In this document: positions 1 to 12,493 of the stretch, piece by piece | Layout: each line of letters begins with the position of its first letter | Numbering within the stretch: the stretch's first letter is position 1 | Assembly: GCA_037389465.1 (NCBI GenBank) | Contig: JAZARR010000170.1 | Coordinates: 1,054,001-1,118,000, forward strand | DNA from: Baylisascaris procyonis | Taxonomy: Eukaryota; Nematoda; Chromadorea; Rhabditida; Ascarididae | Length of the DNA: 64,000 bases | Direction: 5' to 3' | The notes under the pieces: generated by a model | Databases searched by the model: none | The model's input: only the letters and a program-made list of their open reading frames with translations | Told to the model about the DNA's origin: nothing | Made by a program: the position numbers and the translations under genes

Positions 1-267
1 CTTGGTTTTTTTCTGCACAACTCTTTCGAGATTGAACCCACCCGCACAAAGTTATGCAGAAAATTATCCAAGTATCCCGAAAAAACCGAAAATTGTTCAG
101 GAAAAGCATTCGGAAGAAAACGAAACTTACCAACTTATCAACCCACGATCCTTTATCAACTAATCGTTACCCACACCCGTTCCCTAACTACTCGTTACCC
201 TTATCCCTTTACTAGCTAATCGATACCCACACACCTTGACTAACTAATCGATACCCTACCCATTTAC

Positions 268-640
268 TAAGACCAGTGCTAATTCTGATATGATGAAATG
301 TTCTGGTTGCAACAAATACTAACTGACAGACGAGTCCATACTGGGGCCTTCCTTCGTACAAAACCTAGAAGGGCTGCCTTGTCGATGATCTTTTAGCGGC
401 CCCGAATCGAACAGGCCCATTCTAAAATTTGTGTCTATTTCTATTTCGATTTGAAGCAAGCAACAATGCATTTAAAGAAGAAGAATATGAACAGCAAAAA
501 ACAAAACGTTATAAAAAAATTCGAAAAAATTTGGAGGGAGCAGCAACATGTAGAAAAATATAGTATCTGATTTATAAGTAAGAACCATCTCTTATAAGTG
601 GTTAATATTTTTTTACCATGTAATCGTTTTTTACTATCCA
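268..640. repeat. ~360 bp spacer inside the minisatellite, copy S1
   Basis: A non-minisatellite segment starts near 'gatatgatgaaatgtt' and runs through 'ggccccgaatcgaacaggcc' and a purine stretch 'aagaagaatatgaacagc' to 'gtaatcgttttttactatcc'. Related segments lie at 3,384-3,740, 33,960-34,332, 36,822-37,178 and 58,943-59,310, with a truncated one at 60,440-60,497. No protein is recognisable. It could be a dispersed element that sits in the array or part of a long composite repeat unit. Confidence 0.8.
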
Positions 641-987
641 AGCATTATCCTTATAACTTTACTAACTAATCCATGCCCACACACGGTTACTAACAAATCA
701 ATACCCACACCCCTTTAGTAGCTAACCCAAAACCATATGCTGTCTAAATGTTAATGACACCGCTTTACTAACTAATCTTTATATACACTCCTTTACTGAC
801 AAATCGATCCCCATACCCCCTACTATTAGTCAGTAAACTTACCCCGTTACTAGTTAATCGTTACCCACACCCCTCTACCAACTAATCGATACGCTTACCT
901 TTTTACTAACTACTCGCTACTCTTACCCCTTTACAAACTAATCGTTGCCCACACACCTTTACTATCTAATCGATACCCACACCCCTT

Positions 988-2760
988 TAGTAACTAATCG
1001 TCACCCACAACCATTTAATATCTAATCGTTACCCACACCCCCTTACTTACTACTCGTTTCCCTTACCCTTTTAATAGCTAATCGCTACCTCTATCACTTT
1101 ACTAACTAATCGACATTAATAGTTAGTAATAACTATTGAATACCCACATCCTTTTAATAACACCCATTACAGTTACCCCTTTACTGACTAAAAGACATCC
1201 AGAGACTGTTGCTAACTAATCGATACCCCTACCCTTTTAACAACTAATCTTCAAACACACCCCTTTACTAACTAATCGATATCCCTACCCGTATACTACC
1301 TAACCGTTACCAAAGCCCGCTTACTAGCAAATCAATGCCCTTACCATTTTACTACCTGTTCGTTACCCTTACCTCTTCACTAGCTAATCGTTTCCCCCAC
1401 CGCTTTACTAACTAATCGTTACACACCACCATTTACTACCCAATCGTTACCCACACCCCTTTACCAACTACTCTTACCCACAAACCTTCACTAACTACTC
1501 GTTACTCTTACCGTTTTGCTAAGTAATCCATACCCACGCACCTCGCTAACAAATCAATGCCTACACCCTTATAGCAACTAATCGTTACCCACAACCATTT
1601 ACTAACTAACGTTTAAATACACTCCTTTACTAACAAATCGATACGCACACTCCTTACTAGTTAGTCGATGAATATATCGCTTTAATAGTTAGTCGTTATC
1701 CACACCCGTTCGCTTACTACCCGTCACCCTTACCCCTTTACTAAGTAATCAAAACCCGCACACCTTTACTAACTAATCGATAATCCTTTCACTATCTAAT
1801 CGACACCCACACCCCTCTAGTAACTAGTCTTTATCCTTACCCCTTTACTAACTATTCGTTACTCACACACCTCTATCAACTAACCGATACCCTTACCTTT
1901 CTACTAACTATTCGTTACTCTTAAACCTTTAGTAACTAATCGTCACCCATAACCATTTACCATGTAATCGTTACCCACACCCCCCTACTTACTACTCGTT
2001 TCCCTTACCCTTTTAATAGCTAATCGTTACCTCTACCACTTTATTAACTAGTCGACATCGAATGGTTAGTAATAACTATTGGATACTCACATCCCCTTAA
2101 CAACCACCCGTTGCAATTACCCCTTTACTGACTAAACGATATCCACAGGCCTTTGCCAACTAATCTTTAAACACACCCCTTTACTAACTAATCGATATCC
2201 CTAGCCGTCTACTACCTAACCGTTACCAACACCCCTTTACCAGCGAATCGATGCCCTTACCTTTTTACTAACTATCCGTTACCCTTACCCCTTTACTAGC
2301 TAATCGTTTCCCACACCTCTTTACTAACCAATCGTTACACACCACCATTTACTACCTAATCGTTACCCATACCCTTTTACTAAATACTCTTACCCACACC
2401 CCTTCACTAACTACTCCTTACCCTTACCGCTTTGCCAACTAATCAATACCCACGCACCTTGCTAACAAATCAATGCCCACACCCCTATAGTTACTAATCG
2501 TTACCCACAACCATTTACTACCTAATCGTTAGACATACCCTTTTACCGACTAATCGTTATCCACACCTGTTCGCTAACTTCCCATTACACTTACTCCTTT
2601 ACAAAGTAATCGAAACCCGCACACCTTTACAAACTAATCGATAACCCTACCCCCCTTACTATTTAATCGATAGCTACACCTTTTTACTAACGAGTCTTTA
2701 TCCTCACCCCTTCACTAACTATTCGTTACTCACACCCCTTTAGGAACTAATCGTTACATA
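988..2760. repeat. ~940 bp higher-order repeat in the minisatellite
   Basis: The stretch beginning 'agtaactaatcgtcaccca' at 988 recurs at 1,931. Ordered landmarks repeat with nearly the same offset; for example the tcgacat motif lies at 1,111 and 2,052. The two copies differ at many positions, so this duplication is much older than the A/B segmental duplication. Confidence 0.75.
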
Positions 2761-3383
2761 CAATCACTTACCATCTAATTGTTACGCACTCCCCTTACTA
2801 AGTACTCGTTACAGTTACACCTTCACTACCTTTCGTTACTTACACCCCTTTTAGTAATTAATCGTTACCCACAACCATTTACTATCCAATCGTTACCCTC
2901 ACCCCTTTACTAACTATTTGTTACCCACCACCATTTGCTATTTAATCGTTACCCAAAACCCCTTACTAACTATTCATTGCCCACCACCATTCACTACCTA
3001 ATCATTCCCCACACCCCTTTACCAACTAACCCTTACCCATAGCGTTTTAATAACTAATCATAACCAAAACAATTCACTAACTACTCGTTACTCTTACCGC
3101 TTTGCTAACCAATGGATACCCACACACATTTATAACAAATCAATACCCACCCCCCCCCAGTAACTAATCGTTACCCACAACCATTTACTATCTAATCTTT
3201 GCCCATATCCTTTCCTATCTATTCGTTACCCACCAACATTTACTGCCTAATCGTTACCCACACCCATTTATCAACTAATCGTTACCCACATCCGTTCACT
3301 AGTTACATGTCACCCTTACCCTTTACCGACTAATCGATACCCACACACCTTTAATTACTAATCGATACCCTTACCCCTCTACA

Positions 3384-3740
3384 AAGCCCCATGCTAAGTC
3401 CGATATGATGAAATGTTTTGAGTGCGATAAATACTAACCGATATCCAGTCATCGATACTGGGCCCATCTTCGTACGAAAGGAGGAAACGCTGCTTTGTCC
3501 ATGGTCCTTGAGCGGCCCCGTTCGAACACGCCGATTCTAAAATTTGTATCCATTTTTACTTCGATTTGAAGTAAGAAACAATTCATTTAAGAAAGAAGAA
3601 TATTAACAGCAAAAAACGAAAGCGTATCAATTCAAAAAAAAAAGATTTTGCGTGAGCAGTAAAATGTAGAATAATATATTATCTGAATTATAATGTAATA
3701 GCCATCTCTTAGAATGTTTTTTTACTATGCAATCCTCTTT
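3384..3740. repeat. ~360 bp spacer inside the minisatellite, copy S2
   Basis: This is a diverged relative of the 268-640 spacer. It has the same order of landmarks: gatatgatgaaatgttttg, a 'ggccccgttcgaacacgcc' GC patch, a purine-rich stretch with aagaagaatatt, then a return to minisatellite at 'tttttactatccaatc'. Confidence 0.8.
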
Positions 3741-4009
3741 TTTACTATCCAATCATTACCCTTACCTCTTTACTAACCAATCGATACCCACATCCCTTTC
3801 CTAACTATTCAATACCCAACCCCGTTTAGTAACTAATCGTTATCCACAACCATTAACCATTTAATCACTACTCACACCGCTTTATTAACTAATCGTTACC
3901 TTTACCTCTTTACTAACTAATTGATACCCACACCCGTTTAGTAACTATTCGCAACCCACACTCCTTTACTAACGGATATTTACCCACAACCATTTGCTAT
4001 CTTGTCGAT

Positions 4010-4043
4010 ACGCTCTCTTCCAAACGGGGCACTTGTGACTTCA
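4010..4043 (-). pseudogene. Truncated exon start of the coiled-coil gene (copy A)
   Basis: On the minus strand an acceptor-like CTATTTAG precedes a few codons matching the start of the exon at 58,480-58,684. The similarity stops at about 4,010, where the minisatellite takes over, so only about 11 codons of this exon remain. The flanking intron-side sequence (4,044-4,262) also matches 58,685-58,902. The array therefore replaces the rest of the gene here. Confidence 0.5.
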
Positions 4044-4860
4044 CTAAATAGTCAGCAAACCGATTTAGCCTTCTGGACGTGTTAAGCCACGCTTGAACAG
4101 GAAGCATGAATTGGGTCACCTGAGGGAGCAGGCATCACACATTCTGAGATGGTGAACAGACGCAACATACTGCAAAAAAATAGTCGGGCAACTTCCGAGG
4201 TAAAAGAAAAGTATTCTCCTACCGGACCAATGACATAAGCTCGTGGACTCAAGCCAGATTAAATTCTAAGCAAAACGAAACCTGGGTCTCCACTTCAACA
4301 CAACTTGATCGCGTAATAAACTCAACATGAATAAAGTGCAAGAGTTCCAATGAAATGTAGAATTAAGGATATCGGCAGCCTGACCACACAAGAATTTTGC
4401 CAGAACAGTACTCTTGCTGCATTCTGCATTGTTTTATGAGGCTAATGGGAGGGTCTGCCACTAATCCGGAAAGTTGCTTACTGCAGTAGCTAAAGTTAAC
4501 AGTTATAAAGGTTAATGCATGAACGGTTGGACGGTGGGGGCTTTTGATTCCGGTCCACTACGTTCACTGACTTTTTAAATATATGGAAAACAATAGCCGT
4601 ATGAAACAAACTGAACTAACCTCGAAGCCACCATTCGACCACTGGGTTGCACCCCACTGACAGCGCTATAAATATGCCCTGAAAATTTTGTAGTACTTCA
4701 GTTCACAATAATTTATGCATATAATAAAGAACCAGACCATTGTGATACAATCACATTAAAACATAACAGACCAAGAATAAGAGAATGAATGCCATGTGAA
4801 ATCCTTAAATATGTATATCTCTATATCTAAATATGCGGCACTGAATAAACGCCAACTTAC

Positions 4861-5021
4861 ACTCTCTGATCTTGATGAGTTCGTTCGCTGACAGTCTTGT
4901 TCAGTGAGTCCGCTCTCTCGTTGGCGCCATTCAGCTGCGTCTTCAGCGATTCACTTGATGCCTCACTTCTTTTCAGGTCCACCTGCGCCGTGTGGCAGTC
5001 TGTCTTCCTTGCCTGAACTTC
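4861..5021 (-). CDS. Coiled-coil protein exon, rootletin-like (copy A)
   Basis: The exon is 161 bp with acceptor TGATTACAG and donor GTAAGTT, giving 53 open codons plus two bases. The translation begins EVQARKTDCHTAQVDLKR and later reads NGANERADSLNKTVSER. It is rich in E, K, Q, A and L with heptad-like spacing and has no proline, as expected of a long coiled-coil rod. The style recalls ciliary rootlet proteins (rootletin/CROCC), but myosin-tail-like or CEP250-like proteins cannot be excluded. Copy B at 38,300-38,460 stays open too and differs by one replacement (A to P at codon 4) and one silent change. It is one of two undamaged rod exons in the window. Neighbouring exons are frameshifted, so the gene as a whole may be dead. 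Confidence 0.6.
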
Positions 5022-7300
5022 CTGTAATCAATTCCAGACCCGTTTTAGCTGCCACCTAATTCAACGTCAACTGTTCATCATTCAGTACCGTTATACGGCC
5101 ATAAGAATGGCTACTGCCTACCACATAATATCATGCCTTGCTGAATAAAGACCCACGAAAGTCATCATGTTTTTGGCCCGGAAGAGACGGTGATTCCACA
5201 CTAAACATTTTTACTCACCCTTTCAAGAAGTATAGAATCCATTTCCTCTAATCTAATCGCTCAATCTATCGAAATCAGCCCGCTAGCAGTAAACAGAATT
5301 CGGACGAATGCATATCAAAGTAGTGAAAGGAATAAAAACTTAAAAACGGATCCAGTTAGTGCGAATAATAAACCAAAGATTATCAACTTTGTATACAACA
5401 AGGAACACATGATAATATATATAAGCGGCAATTAGCATATAAAATTCAAATTTCTAATCGCCTTCAAAACTCAAAACACTATCACGAGGAACACTTCCAA
5501 TTAGTTAAGGATTATAGCTGCTAAATTTATGGCGAATCCGCACTATAATAGGTACCCGCCACAGTTTACTCTCAAAAGATATTAAATCAAAACCTAACTA
5601 CGACTTCCCATAGAATTATTTCGTTACTCCAGCAGTATATAAATTATTCATAGAATACTTAATAGCTTATTGGTTCATTGGCTGAAGACGATCGAATGAA
5701 TGTGCAATTCCTTTCAATGAAAGCTCAGCAACCCTAAAATGTGAACTCTAATTAGAATTGAACGAAACACTCTAGCTGGGGCGAATATGTAAATATCGGG
5801 ACCTTAAAACCTAACTGCAGAGGTAGAGGAATTATTCAAAAACCAATAAGCGAATCACCAAATCACATCCCGAAGAAATAAACAAATGAAACAGACGAAT
5901 GTGCTATAAGCGAACAGACCAACTATATTCGTTTCTTCAGCAACACTGACCACCCGATAGCGAGAATGAGAAAACACTGACGACCCGATAGCGAGAACCA
6001 CCCTATATATAGCAATCGTCGCGCATATCAAATCGTTGCCTCCAGCAAAAAATCTATCGAAACACTGCGTTATCTTACGTTTTTCTGATCTCATTTCATC
6101 GCACAATTATATTTTTGCGCCATTATTTGCACAGCAACAACTCCGAACCAACTCCGGTTCCACTAAACTATTCACAACAACACGTTTCAACAAAGCAATC
6201 TAACTGGCGATTTTAATAAGCAACCCGATATTTACATTTAGATTTTCATGACAGATGCAGGTGCGAGAAAGTACATGGAAAGAGAAATTTGATGGGGAGT
6301 GAAGGGAGAACAAATCGACGCAGAATGAGGAACTCGATGCGGAGAAGTGGGAGAGATGAGAGCATAGAGGACACAGCAGGAATCGAAATAAAAGGAGGAG
6401 AGTACAAGCAAAAATCAGTGTTTTAGTGCAACAGTGTATTGGATGGCCAAGTTCTATACTTTCCCGTTTCCCCACGCGAAAACGTCGATTCTGCAAATGC
6501 CGAAATATCGAATATAATGACATAATTTTAAAGTCAATCGTTCTCTGGCAGTGTGAAGCACTCCTTCTTTGGATTTCCGGGAACTCAGTTTGCGAAACAT
6601 AAAAGTCACACCAACCTTTGTTCGTTCCTGTGGATTTGACGTAACCTCTAAATAATTGTCGTGGCCGTTCGTAAGCATCCCGTGCACACGCTTACCCTTT
6701 GTAACAGCCCGCTTTCCGCGCAGAGAAATTCTTATTTCACATCTAAATAAAATCAATCACAGATCCAATCCTTCGTTCCGGTGCAGAGTGAAATTAGCAG
6801 AAAATTCCAAAATCACATTCACCACAGCCAATTTTCCCATCCTCATTCTTCCTCCAGCTTATTTTATCGGAGCATACGAAATCCTCGATTTCTTTCGAAA
6901 AGAGGGACTTCCGAAATAAAAAAAAAGTAAAATTAATGCTTGACGCCTTCTCATTCCGCGTGAAAAAAAAAGATTCCAAAAAAAGTCATTCGTTTTTCAA
7001 AACTTTCCTGTCTTCTTATGAAATTACTTTACTATGAGAACGCCTACATCTAAACAAAACTCTCGTCTATTAGCAGAACAGATCTCCATTCCAGATCCAG
7101 CATGAAGGTGTGGCTTTCATTCGTAGCTGAATCAAATTTTCTTTGTTGGCTCAAAAAAGACCCTATCACTGAACACTGCCGACTTGATACAAAGGAAAAT
7201 AGACTCTTTCCATTTGAAACTTCTCCACAAGTTCGCGCTACCTACAATCCATTCATAAACAAACGAACAAACGAACGAAAAAAAGAAGAGAAATATTTAC
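5022..7300. other. No gene recognised
   Basis: AT-rich intron-like DNA. An open minus-strand stretch near 6,454-6,756 is broken in copy B by a one-base indel at the position matching 6,656. This argues against coding. Two near repeats of 'ctgaccacccgatagcgaga' lie at about 5,946 and 5,980. Confidence 0.5.
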
Positions 7301-7458
7301 CTATTTTATCCTTCAGCAGTCCATTTATTTCATTAGTCTTAGCAGCGGGAAAGCTGCTCGTCGTTCAGCATCTGACTACCTGCCACTGCCTTCAGGAAAG
7401 TTGTCGTCATGTCCCAACATACACCCCCGAATTCCTTCTTGAGCTGCTTAGGTTCAAC
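7301..7458 (-). pseudogene. Frameshifted coiled-coil exon candidate (copy A)
   Basis: A 158 bp minus-strand segment sits between acceptor GGTTACAG and donor GTAAAT. The first frame reads VEPKQLKKEF and later MTTTFLKAVAGSQMLNDEQL, then hits a stop. A second frame then continues as KTNEINGLLKDKI up to the donor. The two halves look like one exon broken by a frameshift near 7,345. Copy B (40,923-41,080) shares the break. One A/B difference is silent in the first frame. The same minus-strand gene as the neighbouring coiled-coil fragments is likely. Confidence 0.4.
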
Positions 7459-8100
7459 CTGTAACCAAAACATGCTTTATGACATCGATACTCGGTATGT
7501 TCAAGCGATAAGTAAAGAAGGCAGCAACAAGCTGAACCCTCATATGAATTAGTGTAAGTGGCTGAGTAAAAAGAGGATAAAGCGCTGCCGGCTCGCGCTA
7601 TCTCTTCGCGACATCATTACAGCTTTTCGATGGAATTCAGAAACTCATCATAAAATTTTTTGTCACAGACAGCTGCTTCGTGATGAAATGTGACCCCAAT
7701 GTATACAGTAGACAGTAATGAACTACAATTGACCTATACATAAACAATCACCGTAGTTTCAAATCTTTTTTAGGAATGAAAGATCCTCGAGAGTTGACAC
7801 TTCTCAGTGATGCATATAAAATATGTAAAGGAACAAACAATTATATAAATCGAACTTCAGAAAACTTTAGACAGTTTCGACAACGATATCAAATAAAACA
7901 GAACGGGAACGAGGAGTGTTCACCTATAATTATATATAGAACGACCGACAATTAAGAAACTACCTGCGGCTTTGTCTATCCACAAGAAATCCATATCAAA
8001 CGCTTATGACTACATAAGAATTCACATTTTAGTATAATTTACATCTCGCAAAAAATAGAGCAGACAGCCAAATATGACGGGAAAAAATTTGCGTACTCAC

Positions 8101-8153
8101 CGCTTTCCATTGGGGATAGAAAGGCGATCGATCAGCAACTCCCCACCTTCCAT
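8101..8153 (-). other. Short exon candidate (copy A)
   Basis: A strong donor (GCG then GTGAGT) ends an open segment reading MEGGELLIDRLSIPNGKR on the minus strand. Copy B has the same donor, but its upstream part differs because copy A lacks about 157 bp beginning here. In the shared frame I, L and N become V, F and S in copy B. I do not recognise a domain. It may be a real short exon damaged by the deletion, or chance. Confidence 0.25.
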
Positions 8154-9092
8154 CAAATTTCCTAAAATGTCAACACAATCTCATTCTATGCCTTTAGTTA
8201 CCTCTACGAATTCAATGATCACTGCTATATTCTAACAAAAAATGTGAAAATTTACTGCTTCTTGACGAGCGGTGTTCTAAAAGTAGGTGAGGAGAAAAAT
8301 GGGGAGGGGGGCAATTACCACTAAGAAATAAGCTACAGATAGACGACTTATGGGAGCAAGTTCAGAGGATGAAGCTTGCTTCCCATAACACAAGTTCCAC
8401 TTGTATTTTGCAGCAAATAATACTCGTAAAAGATCATTCGTTGGTCGATTGCAATCAGATATCTCCAACAAGGAAGAAAGACTAAGGCATTAAAAATGGC
8501 TAATTCAAACACATGAATGAATTTTCAGGCAGTGACCTATAAAGACCTATCCATTCATTCTGTAACAATTCCGATGCAATTATCGAAATCCGTGGAAGAT
8601 GAGAACAGATGAAGTGATAGGGAGGTAAAGAGACAGAGAAAGAGGGAGAAAGAGAAAGACAAACGTACATGAGAAAGTAGAACTTCCATAAGTTCCGCAA
8701 ACTTTTGCCAATATGAAAATAAAAACATATCAAAACTGATAAAAATTATCTATCAAAAGAAAAGAAAAACTCTGACCATATATCCTTAACTCTAATACTA
8801 AAATATTCGGTAAATAATCCTCTTCCATAGTGAATATAAAGTCTCTTACTTACAATACGTCTCCTATCTCAAAGAAGAAAAACGTATAAACAACAACTTG
8901 GAGGAACGAATGCAACCAATTCTTTACCATCTCACCTTTACACTATCATAAAAACTTTAAACCATCGAAATCTATACAAGAATTGCGCATTGGTGCACTA
9001 CCAATTTTTGATGACAACTATAAAAAACATCAAACATATTTTATTATTCAAAAAAGCAACACAAACATTAAGCACAAAAGGCAACATTTAAC
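8154..9092. other. No gene recognised; purine-rich tract
   Basis: AT-rich DNA almost identical between the two copies. At 8,630-8,660 the top strand is an impure GA tract (agagacagagaaagagggag). No convincing exon was seen. Confidence 0.5.
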
Positions 9093-9176
9093 GCAAGAAG
9101 AGAGGTTCGTGTGCTGAATGATGGCGTTGAATTCACCGCGCTGAAGAAACGTTTCGTTGTTGCCAGACTCCTTCTG
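9093..9176 (-). other. Exon candidate, 28 codons (copy A)
   Basis: An open minus-strand segment of exactly 84 bp follows TTACTTAG and ends at a weak donor GTTAAA. It reads QKESGNNETFLQRGEFNAI and on to HTNLSSC. The single A/B difference in it is silent in this frame (AAG to AAA). It lies between the head-like and rod-like fragments of the coiled-coil gene on the same strand. I do not recognise a family. The weak donor keeps confidence low. Confidence 0.25.
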
Positions 9177-11096
9177 CTAAGTAACACCTGCAATTATTCC
9201 CTGCCAACAATTACTGTAAATTACTCAACTACTTCACTATAAAAGATGCATAAAAAGGTATGCACACAATTTCACTACCTCTGCTTTCATTAATGGAACA
9301 CAGTATGGCCAATACTGACGACTACAAGGCTCACTTGTCCCTGTCAACAGAAACCATCGCTATCAGCTCCCTCCCTCTCCCTCTTATAGACCACCCCCAT
9401 CGATAACTGCGGTTCCAAATGGCACACAGAAGGCAACTTGGTAATAGAATTCAATGGACTGCTATTTGATAGCAAGTAAAGCAATAGTTCACTAACCAGA
9501 TCGATGGGAAAAGGTTCAAATTTTACCATCTTAGAGGCAATTTTAGCGAAAACATGACCAATAGACTAACAGAGAATAGGTCAGGAAAGCATATAAGATT
9601 CACTAAGAGCACGCCCTGAGCGATATTATTCAGAAGTGCTAGAAGCTCAATAAGTTTCAATCACATTGCTTCTGGTAGACCTCAGGTTCTAGGAAACCTC
9701 AGTAGGTAGCAGGACACTTCTGGAACCTCGAAGTAAAACTCAATTACACTAGCGTATCCTTTCCCCTCTCAAAGAGAGTTGCGTAACCCTAGAATGCGGC
9801 AGGTACAAATAGAATACTTGCAAGTAAATAACTCTGCCTCTAAAAACGTTTCGGATCCGAACGTTAACGCTTCACTCCCAGGCAGAAATAACCCTTTTAA
9901 GAGAAACACAACCTTGAAAAAAAAAACATTTGAAAAAACGGCATAAATATCTACGAAAAAGACAACCATGGAGAAGGTTTGAGTGGATCAACGGAAATCT
10001 GATCGAATTAGCCCGAGAAATAATTAGAAAATTTTCAGAAAAAAAAAATAAAATTTCTGAAAAAATCATAGAACTTTCGGAAAAAAAAGAATTTTTCGGC
10101 CCTCTTATAACCACGTTCACAATAAACATCAGACAGTTTGAAAGTTTAAACCAAATATTCAATTACATCCTTTGTATGGGTTTGTCTTAACATTCTTCTT
10201 TTCACACTAGAATCATTCTTATCGTAACCGCTTCATATAACGCCTTAAAACAGCTTTAAAATCAACATTCACACAGCCAAAAATGAGTTCTTCTATCGTC
10301 CCTTAAGCTTGTAATGCCATCAGAATTGCATAATCAATAGCAAATCTTCGGTAAAATACACTCACGCAAAGCCTCCTCCCCGTTCTTCCTTCCCCTCCAC
10401 GGTCTCCACCCCCAAAGACTCTCTAAAACCGGAGATTAAGGCAAAAGTTCAGATCTAACCTTGAGATTAATAGTCGAACCGGCGTTTACTGGGAGTTCCG
10501 TAGGGTGGAATGAAACACGAGCGCGTATAAAAGCGTCCATAAGATATTGACACTCGTTATGCGAATATGTCGGCCCATCGTTGTTGACATGCAGTCACCT
10601 TAAAGTGAACTTTTCTATGCTGATACATCCATTTAGGGCATCTAACTTCGAGTATCACTCCGAGACATATAAGCCAATTTAATGCTATTGTCTTTTCATA
10701 ATTTTTTACATAACCCACGAATTGATATTAATTTACGCAAGAAATATACTTCTACCTGAAAGACCTAAGATGACGGATTACTCTACAATGAAAGGAATAC
10801 CAAAACCATAATAGCACTTCAAAATGCGCAATTTTAGGAATACCCCATCCTCTAATTTCTGCAATCATTACATAACTACCAAACCATTCCAACTGCATTC
10901 CCCGATCACAAGGAGGGTGAAGGGGGCTCCCGCATAGACTTTCTAAGCAACCGTGAAAGAACAGTGATGAGGCGAAGCGAATTATTGAGAAATCAAGCGA
11001 AAATTGGAAAATTCGGTGCTCACTGGCTTCAACCTTCCCCTTTCCCTCCTTTTAGTAACTCTTCCCTAATAAAAAATAAATTGCCACCTGCGCGTT
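9177..11096. other. No gene recognised
   Basis: AT-rich sequence with a run of A-rich blocks at 9,915-10,100 that supports overlapping low-complexity reading frames (K, E and F rich). These are not convincing proteins. A perfect 'gcgtataaaagcg' lies at 10,534. No first exon can be tied to it. Confidence 0.45.
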
Positions 11097-11415
11097 AGCG
11101 AGCTCGTTGATCTTGACCGCACACTCGGTGAATAGGTGTTTGATGTATAGGCAGTGGTGGCCGGCGGCACATAAGTATGTGGCGAATAGTCATGCGCGTC
11201 GACGTTGAGAACGATGATCGGTGACAGATCGACGCTGTATGTCCCGCAGTTGCATAGTGATTGGAACTACCGGCACTTTGTCCTGTTGGTGGCAATCCTG
11301 TATGACCCTTCAACGACGATGCGTTCGAATAACGAACGACATGATGTCGCCGAACGCCTAAATTATCTTCATTTTTCTCAAAGCAGCGATATAAGCTACA
11401 GCTTACAATCACCAC
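11097..11415 (-). pseudogene. Frameshifted head-region exon(s) of the coiled-coil gene (copy A)
   Basis: Three minus-strand frames carry protein-like pieces in succession. SSLKGHTGLPPTGQSAGSSN is followed by YSPHTYVPPATTAYTSNTYS with SVRSRSTSSLTR. The last part, before donor GTGGCA, also reads ECAVKINELANAQ in another frame. The S, T, Y, P and G composition resembles a disordered head placed before a coiled-coil rod. The change of frame suggests at least one indel. Copy B carries the same arrangement at 44,872-45,190 with only a few base changes. This may instead be two overlapping exons whose splice sites I have placed wrongly. Confidence 0.35.
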
Positions 11416-12331
11416 GCTTTAACAGCCTTTCCTTTGCCATCAACTTTTTTTTTTGAGCCTCTCCCCCCTCCCAGATCAAGTTAGGAAACGGCTACAGTCT
11501 GCCATGAAGCAAAGAGGTCAAAAAAATCGAGAAAAACTCCAACGTTTCATCGCCAGCTCGTTCAAATGCCTCCAGGTACGCTTACAGATCCGTATAGAAA
11601 CATCTGGCGCTCCTTGCAGAGTGCAGTTGCATCAAGTAGTGCCTATGCATCACGAAAAATGCTACTGTTACCTTAACATAAGCTATAGAAGGGTCCCAAT
11701 TTCCTTTTTTTAGAAGGGATGGAGACCTCCCTTTCCTCTTCATTCTTCTACAAGTGATAGCACAGGGATAAACCCATTAAATTACGAATCATTAATGAAT
11801 TTAATTCACCTCGGATGAAGCTTTAGAAAGAAATTCGCAAAATGGATCAAAATCGTCGCACAAAACCCTTTTCACTCGCTATCAGCCTTTTCACTTCCTA
11901 TTTCACTCTGAATGTTCCTCGACTACAGTTTTCCTTCAGAATATATGAGCGCCTTCAAAAGTTGAAGGCACTTAAAAATTTCTTCCAACTAAATTATAAT
12001 CTCCTCCTCATTCAACGGAAGATAATCAGTGGCAACAAATGGAACGATGGATGAAGCAGATAGGGAGAGGATAAGCAGAATCGGCTCGTAGTTGTTCACG
12101 TGGGCTACAAATATCATTCAGAATTCCGAGGGATATAACAGAAGCATCGGTTCCAACCGGAAAGTGAAACGAGCAAATAGCAATTTACGGTTTGACTCTC
12201 ACTCATCTCCTTATGAAAATCGTGGAATTCGCCAAAGCCATAACGGAAACGGACAAGGAAAAGGAAAGGAACAGGGGAAGCATGAAGCTACGTTCCAGTA
12301 TACATTTTGGACACAGAAGCACGAAACTTAC

Positions 12332-12407
12332 GATGAGTAAGAAGGTCGACCGGCGGCATACGTGAGTGAGCCTCCAACAGCATTTGCTGAACTGCATTGC
12401 AACAGAC
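12332..12407 (-). other. Head-region exon candidate (copy A)
   Basis: A 76 bp minus-strand segment lies between acceptor AATCTCAG and a perfect donor GTAAGTTT. In the phase that stays open it reads LLQCSSANAVGGSLTYAAGR then PSYS, a low-complexity S, G and A-rich stretch like the head fragments at 11.1-11.4 kb. Copy B (46,106-46,181) is the same. Confidence 0.4.
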
Positions 12408-12493
12408 CTGAGATTCACTGAGCGGGACCTCTCTTCTTTAACACGAACTCTCCCCCACTGATCTCACTTCGCACTCCTCTGGAACCAGCTCAC

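Larger units (their letters stand above)
122..4010. repeat. Degenerate ~28 bp minisatellite, block A
   Basis: Hundreds of imperfect units follow the pattern ctttactaactaatcg then ttacccacacccc, with a period near 28 bp. Positions after 'taatcg' and the CCC runs vary most. The top strand is C-rich and the bottom G-rich throughout, and a few units lie inverted (for example ttagtcgat near 1,655). The block is interrupted by two related spacers at 268-640 and 3,384-3,740. It ends at about 4,010, where an exon remnant begins. It is not the nematode telomere repeat TTAGGC. Confidence 0.9.

Noticed and set aside
122..4010. Telomeric repeat tract
   Set aside because: The unit is ~28 bp and degenerate with no TTAGGC or other short telomere repeat, and ordinary sequence lies on both sides.
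10531..10546. TATA box (gcgtataaaagcg) as a promoter
   Set aside because: Perfect motif, but no first exon or transcript start could be linked to it. In AT-rich DNA such a match is weak evidence.
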